64,000 nucleotides of DNA from Botryococcus braunii (lineage: Eukaryota > Chlorophyta > Trebouxiophyceae): contig KV908674.1 of assembly GCA_002005505.1 (NCBI GenBank), positions 1 through 64,000 on the forward strand. The letters are read 5' to 3'. The notes beneath the pieces were generated by a model that saw only the letters and a list, made by a program, of their open reading frames with translations, was not told the DNA's origin and did no database searches. This document shows, one piece after another, positions 61,978-64,000 of this stretch. Both the position numbers and the translations under genes were made by a program. The stretch's first letter is position 1, and each line of letters opens with the position of its first letter.

Positions 61978-64000
61978 GGCAATTGACCTGACTGTGGGGT
62001 CTCTGGATTTTGGAGTCACCTGTCTCCCCACAGAGTTGGCATACTATGACCTTGTTTTAGGGAAACCTTGGTTGACTATGTTTAATCCGGTTGTAAATTG
62101 GAAGCTAAATGCAGTGTCATTGATTCATTCTGATAGGACACATGTACTTGTGGGCTGCCAAAGGTCAGGTGTACCTGAGTATGTGATCTCCTCCATAGAA
62201 GTGGAAGAGTTGGTCCAGTTGGGTGAACCAATGTATCTGATTCAGCTTAATGCAGTGACCGAACCCTCCTTGGATACTAATACATATAACGTGCCAGAGT
62301 TGGAGCAGCTTTTGCAGGAATTTAAAGATGTCCTTTCAGGACTGCCTTAGGGCCTGCCTCCCTCTCGTGCTGGAGACCACTATATTAGATTGGAGCCGGG
62401 CGCAGTTCCTCCAGCCTCCCGCATTTATCCACTGTCCGGAGCCCAGCTTGCTGAGCTTCGTGCACAGTTGCAGGAGCTCCTAGAGAGGGCTTCATCCGCC
62501 CATCGACTTCCCCTTTTGGTGCACCTATCCTGTTCGTCCCGAAGAAGGATGGTGGTTGGCGTTTGTGTATTGACTATAGAGCCTTGAACAGGGTTACAGT
62601 GAGAAATCAACACCCTTTACCTAGGATTGATGAATTGTTTGAGCAGTTGCATGGAAGTTGTGTGTTTTCTAAGCTTGACCTTGCCTCTGGCTACCACCAG
62701 ATTCGTATGCATGAGGATAGCATAGAAAAGACTGCTTTTAAAACCCGTTATGGTCATTATGAGTTCACTGTCATGCCTTTTGGGTTAACTAATGCTCCTG
62801 CCACTTTTCAATCTGTTATGAATACTATCCTGGCTCCCTTTCTGATAGGTTTGTGTTGGTTTACCTGGATGACATCCTGATATATTCTAAGTCTGTTGAA
62901 GAACACATGGAGCACTTACGTATTATCTGTCAGTGCTTAGGGAAGATAATTCTATTGTAAAAGATCTAAATGTGAGTTTGTTTCTAAGCAGGTGGAATAC
63001 TTGGGACACTTGTTGACACCCAAGGGATTATGGTGGATCCGAGGAAGGTTGCAGCCATCCGGGACTGGCCCACTCCCTTGAATGTGTCACAGTTGAGAGG
63101 TTTCTTAGGCTTGACTCAATACTATGACACATTTATGGATCATTTTGCAGATGTTGCTTATCCTCTTACTGAGTTACTCAAAAGGATGTGCCATGGACTT
63201 GGGAGGGACCCTAAGCCAAGCCTTCATTGCATTGAAGATCTTGTGTCCTCTCCTCCATGTTTGTTAATGCCAGACTTAGACAAACCTTTTGTTGTGCATG
63301 TAGATGCCTCAGGCTTTGCTGTGGGTGCTGTTTTGCAGCAGGATCAAGGCAGGGACTGCAGCCCGTCGCCTTCGAGTCCAGGAAACTCCAGCCCCTGAGA
63401 GAAAATTGGCCCCGTATGACAGAGAATTATTGGCTCTTGTTCATGCTTTGGCTAAAGGAAACATTTGTTGCTGGGTGCTAAATTTACAGTTCACACTGAT
63501 CAGCAGGCTTTAAAGTACTTACTGACTGCTCCTGTTAGGACTAGTAGGCAGGAACGTTGGCTCACTGAGATTATGAGGTTTATGCCTGATATAAGTATGT
63601 TAAAAGCACTGATAATGTGGTTGCAGATGCCTTGTCTAGGCGTGTTGACCTTGCAGTGATGCATGTCTCCTCTGTTGCTGTCTCTTCTCTCGTACAAGAG
63701 ATTGCCTTGCTTTGTGTTTCTGATCCCACAGTTGCTAAACTTGTGGATGAAGGTGTTTTGGTATGAGGACTCTGTACCTTATTCTGTGCAATCAGGGAAG
63801 TCTATGTACCTGATGCATTGAGAGAGAGGGTGCTGAGAGAGTGCCATACCACACCCTTTTCTGGTTATCTTGGTATTAACAAGATGTATGAGCGAGTGTG
63901 CAGGGAGTTTTGGTGGCCACGTCTCAGCTCATCAGTCAGGGACTTTTGCAGTCTTGTGACATGCCAGCGCAACTAAGGAACTGGAGCCGTACCTTATGGT
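61978..64000 (+). pseudogene. pol: TyC-2 pol, part 2 (protease end, RT, RNase H, integrase start), many indels
   Basis: Resumes the protease in frame (VAIDLTVGSLDFGV) and stays open to TAG 62348-62350, where TyC-1 has Glu. Beyond that the RT ([33 protein letters not shown] near 62770), RNase H (HVDASGFAVGAVL near 63300) and H2C2 region are recognisable but spread over all three frames. Single-base losses relative to TyC-1 fall near 62487, 62846, 62930, 63020, 63180, 63235, 63350 and later, several of them in homopolymers. The gene runs off the right edge. Confidence 0.88.

Larger units (their letters stand above)
31871..64000 (+). mobile_element. TyE-1, LTR element with only its 5' end in the window
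   Basis: LTR-like sequence from TGTGTAACGG (or TGTAACGG at 31873) to CCACCACA, a PBS TGGTATCGGCGAG and a short gag-like ORF before interruption by TyC-2 at 32474. Its 3' part must lie right of the window. TyA-1 inserted at its very first bases, so the exact left end is ambiguous by two bases. Confidence 0.65.
32474..64000 (+). mobile_element. TyC-2, Ty3/gypsy element inserted in TyE-1, running past the right edge
   Basis: 5' LTR, PBS, gag split by TyB-2 (CGCAG duplication) and pol split by TyD-1 (AGTGT duplication). Own sequence: 32474-33070, 53866-55458 and 61978-64000. Same family as TyC-1 but with a complete gag. The 3' half of pol is full of single-base deletions. Confidence 0.93.

Overview
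The window is eukaryotic and consists almost entirely of nested LTR retrotransposons. I see no convincing host gene, rRNA, tRNA or CRISPR array. The green lineage (streptophyte plant or charophyte-type alga) is the best guess: the copia primer-binding site is a 14-base match to the anticodon arm of a plant-type initiator Met tRNA, and all three Ty3/gypsy families whose 3' coding end is visible and readable carry a C-terminal chromodomain. The species cannot be fixed from sequence alone. Family names used here (Copia, TyA to TyE) are local labels.

Layout. (1) 1-12100: a Ty1/copia element (Copia-1) whose gag is split by a second copia element (Copia-2, 1019-6454, target duplication ATCTG). Excising Copia-2 and one ATCTG leaves Copia-1 gag-pol as one open frame. 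Both copies have an extra ORF ahead of gag; the Copia-2 one begins with a close copy of the histone H3 N-terminal tail. (2) 12111-31870: a Ty3 chromovirus TyA-1 (duplication TGTGT). Its 5' LTR holds a 6-kb composite with inverted terminal LTRs (12141-18188, duplication CATTT) made of a coding-free element joined head to head to a 5'-truncated TyB copy. Its gag holds TyC-1 (19329-25188, duplication GTCTT). (3) From about 31871 to the right edge: TyE-1, interrupted by TyC-2 (from 32474). TyC-2 gag holds TyB-2 (33071-53860, duplication CGCAG) and TyC-2 pol holds TyD-1 (55459-61972, duplication AGTGT). TyB-2 holds TyA-2 (35357-50199, duplication CAGTG), which holds TyA-3 in reverse orientation (39422-46831, duplication GGGAG). 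Nesting reaches five levels (TyE > TyC-2 > TyB-2 > TyA-2 > TyA-3). Each completed nested insertion has a 5-bp target duplication and TG...CA ends.

Coding logic. Copia uses one gag-pol frame with domain order protease, integrase, RT, RNase H. The Ty3 families follow protease, RT, RNase H, integrase, chromodomain, but separate gag from pol differently: TyB by a single in-frame UGA, TyD by an overlapping ATGA stop-start, TyA by a stop followed 2 nt later by ATG, TyC by a 46-nt gap to a new ATG in another frame. LTR pairs within one element are identical or nearly so by eye, so the pile-up is recent even though most pol frames carry one or more breaks. The noncoding parts hold two possible RNA structures with compensatory changes: a 137-148 bp block repeated in the copia LTR, and a hairpin in the TyB LTR.
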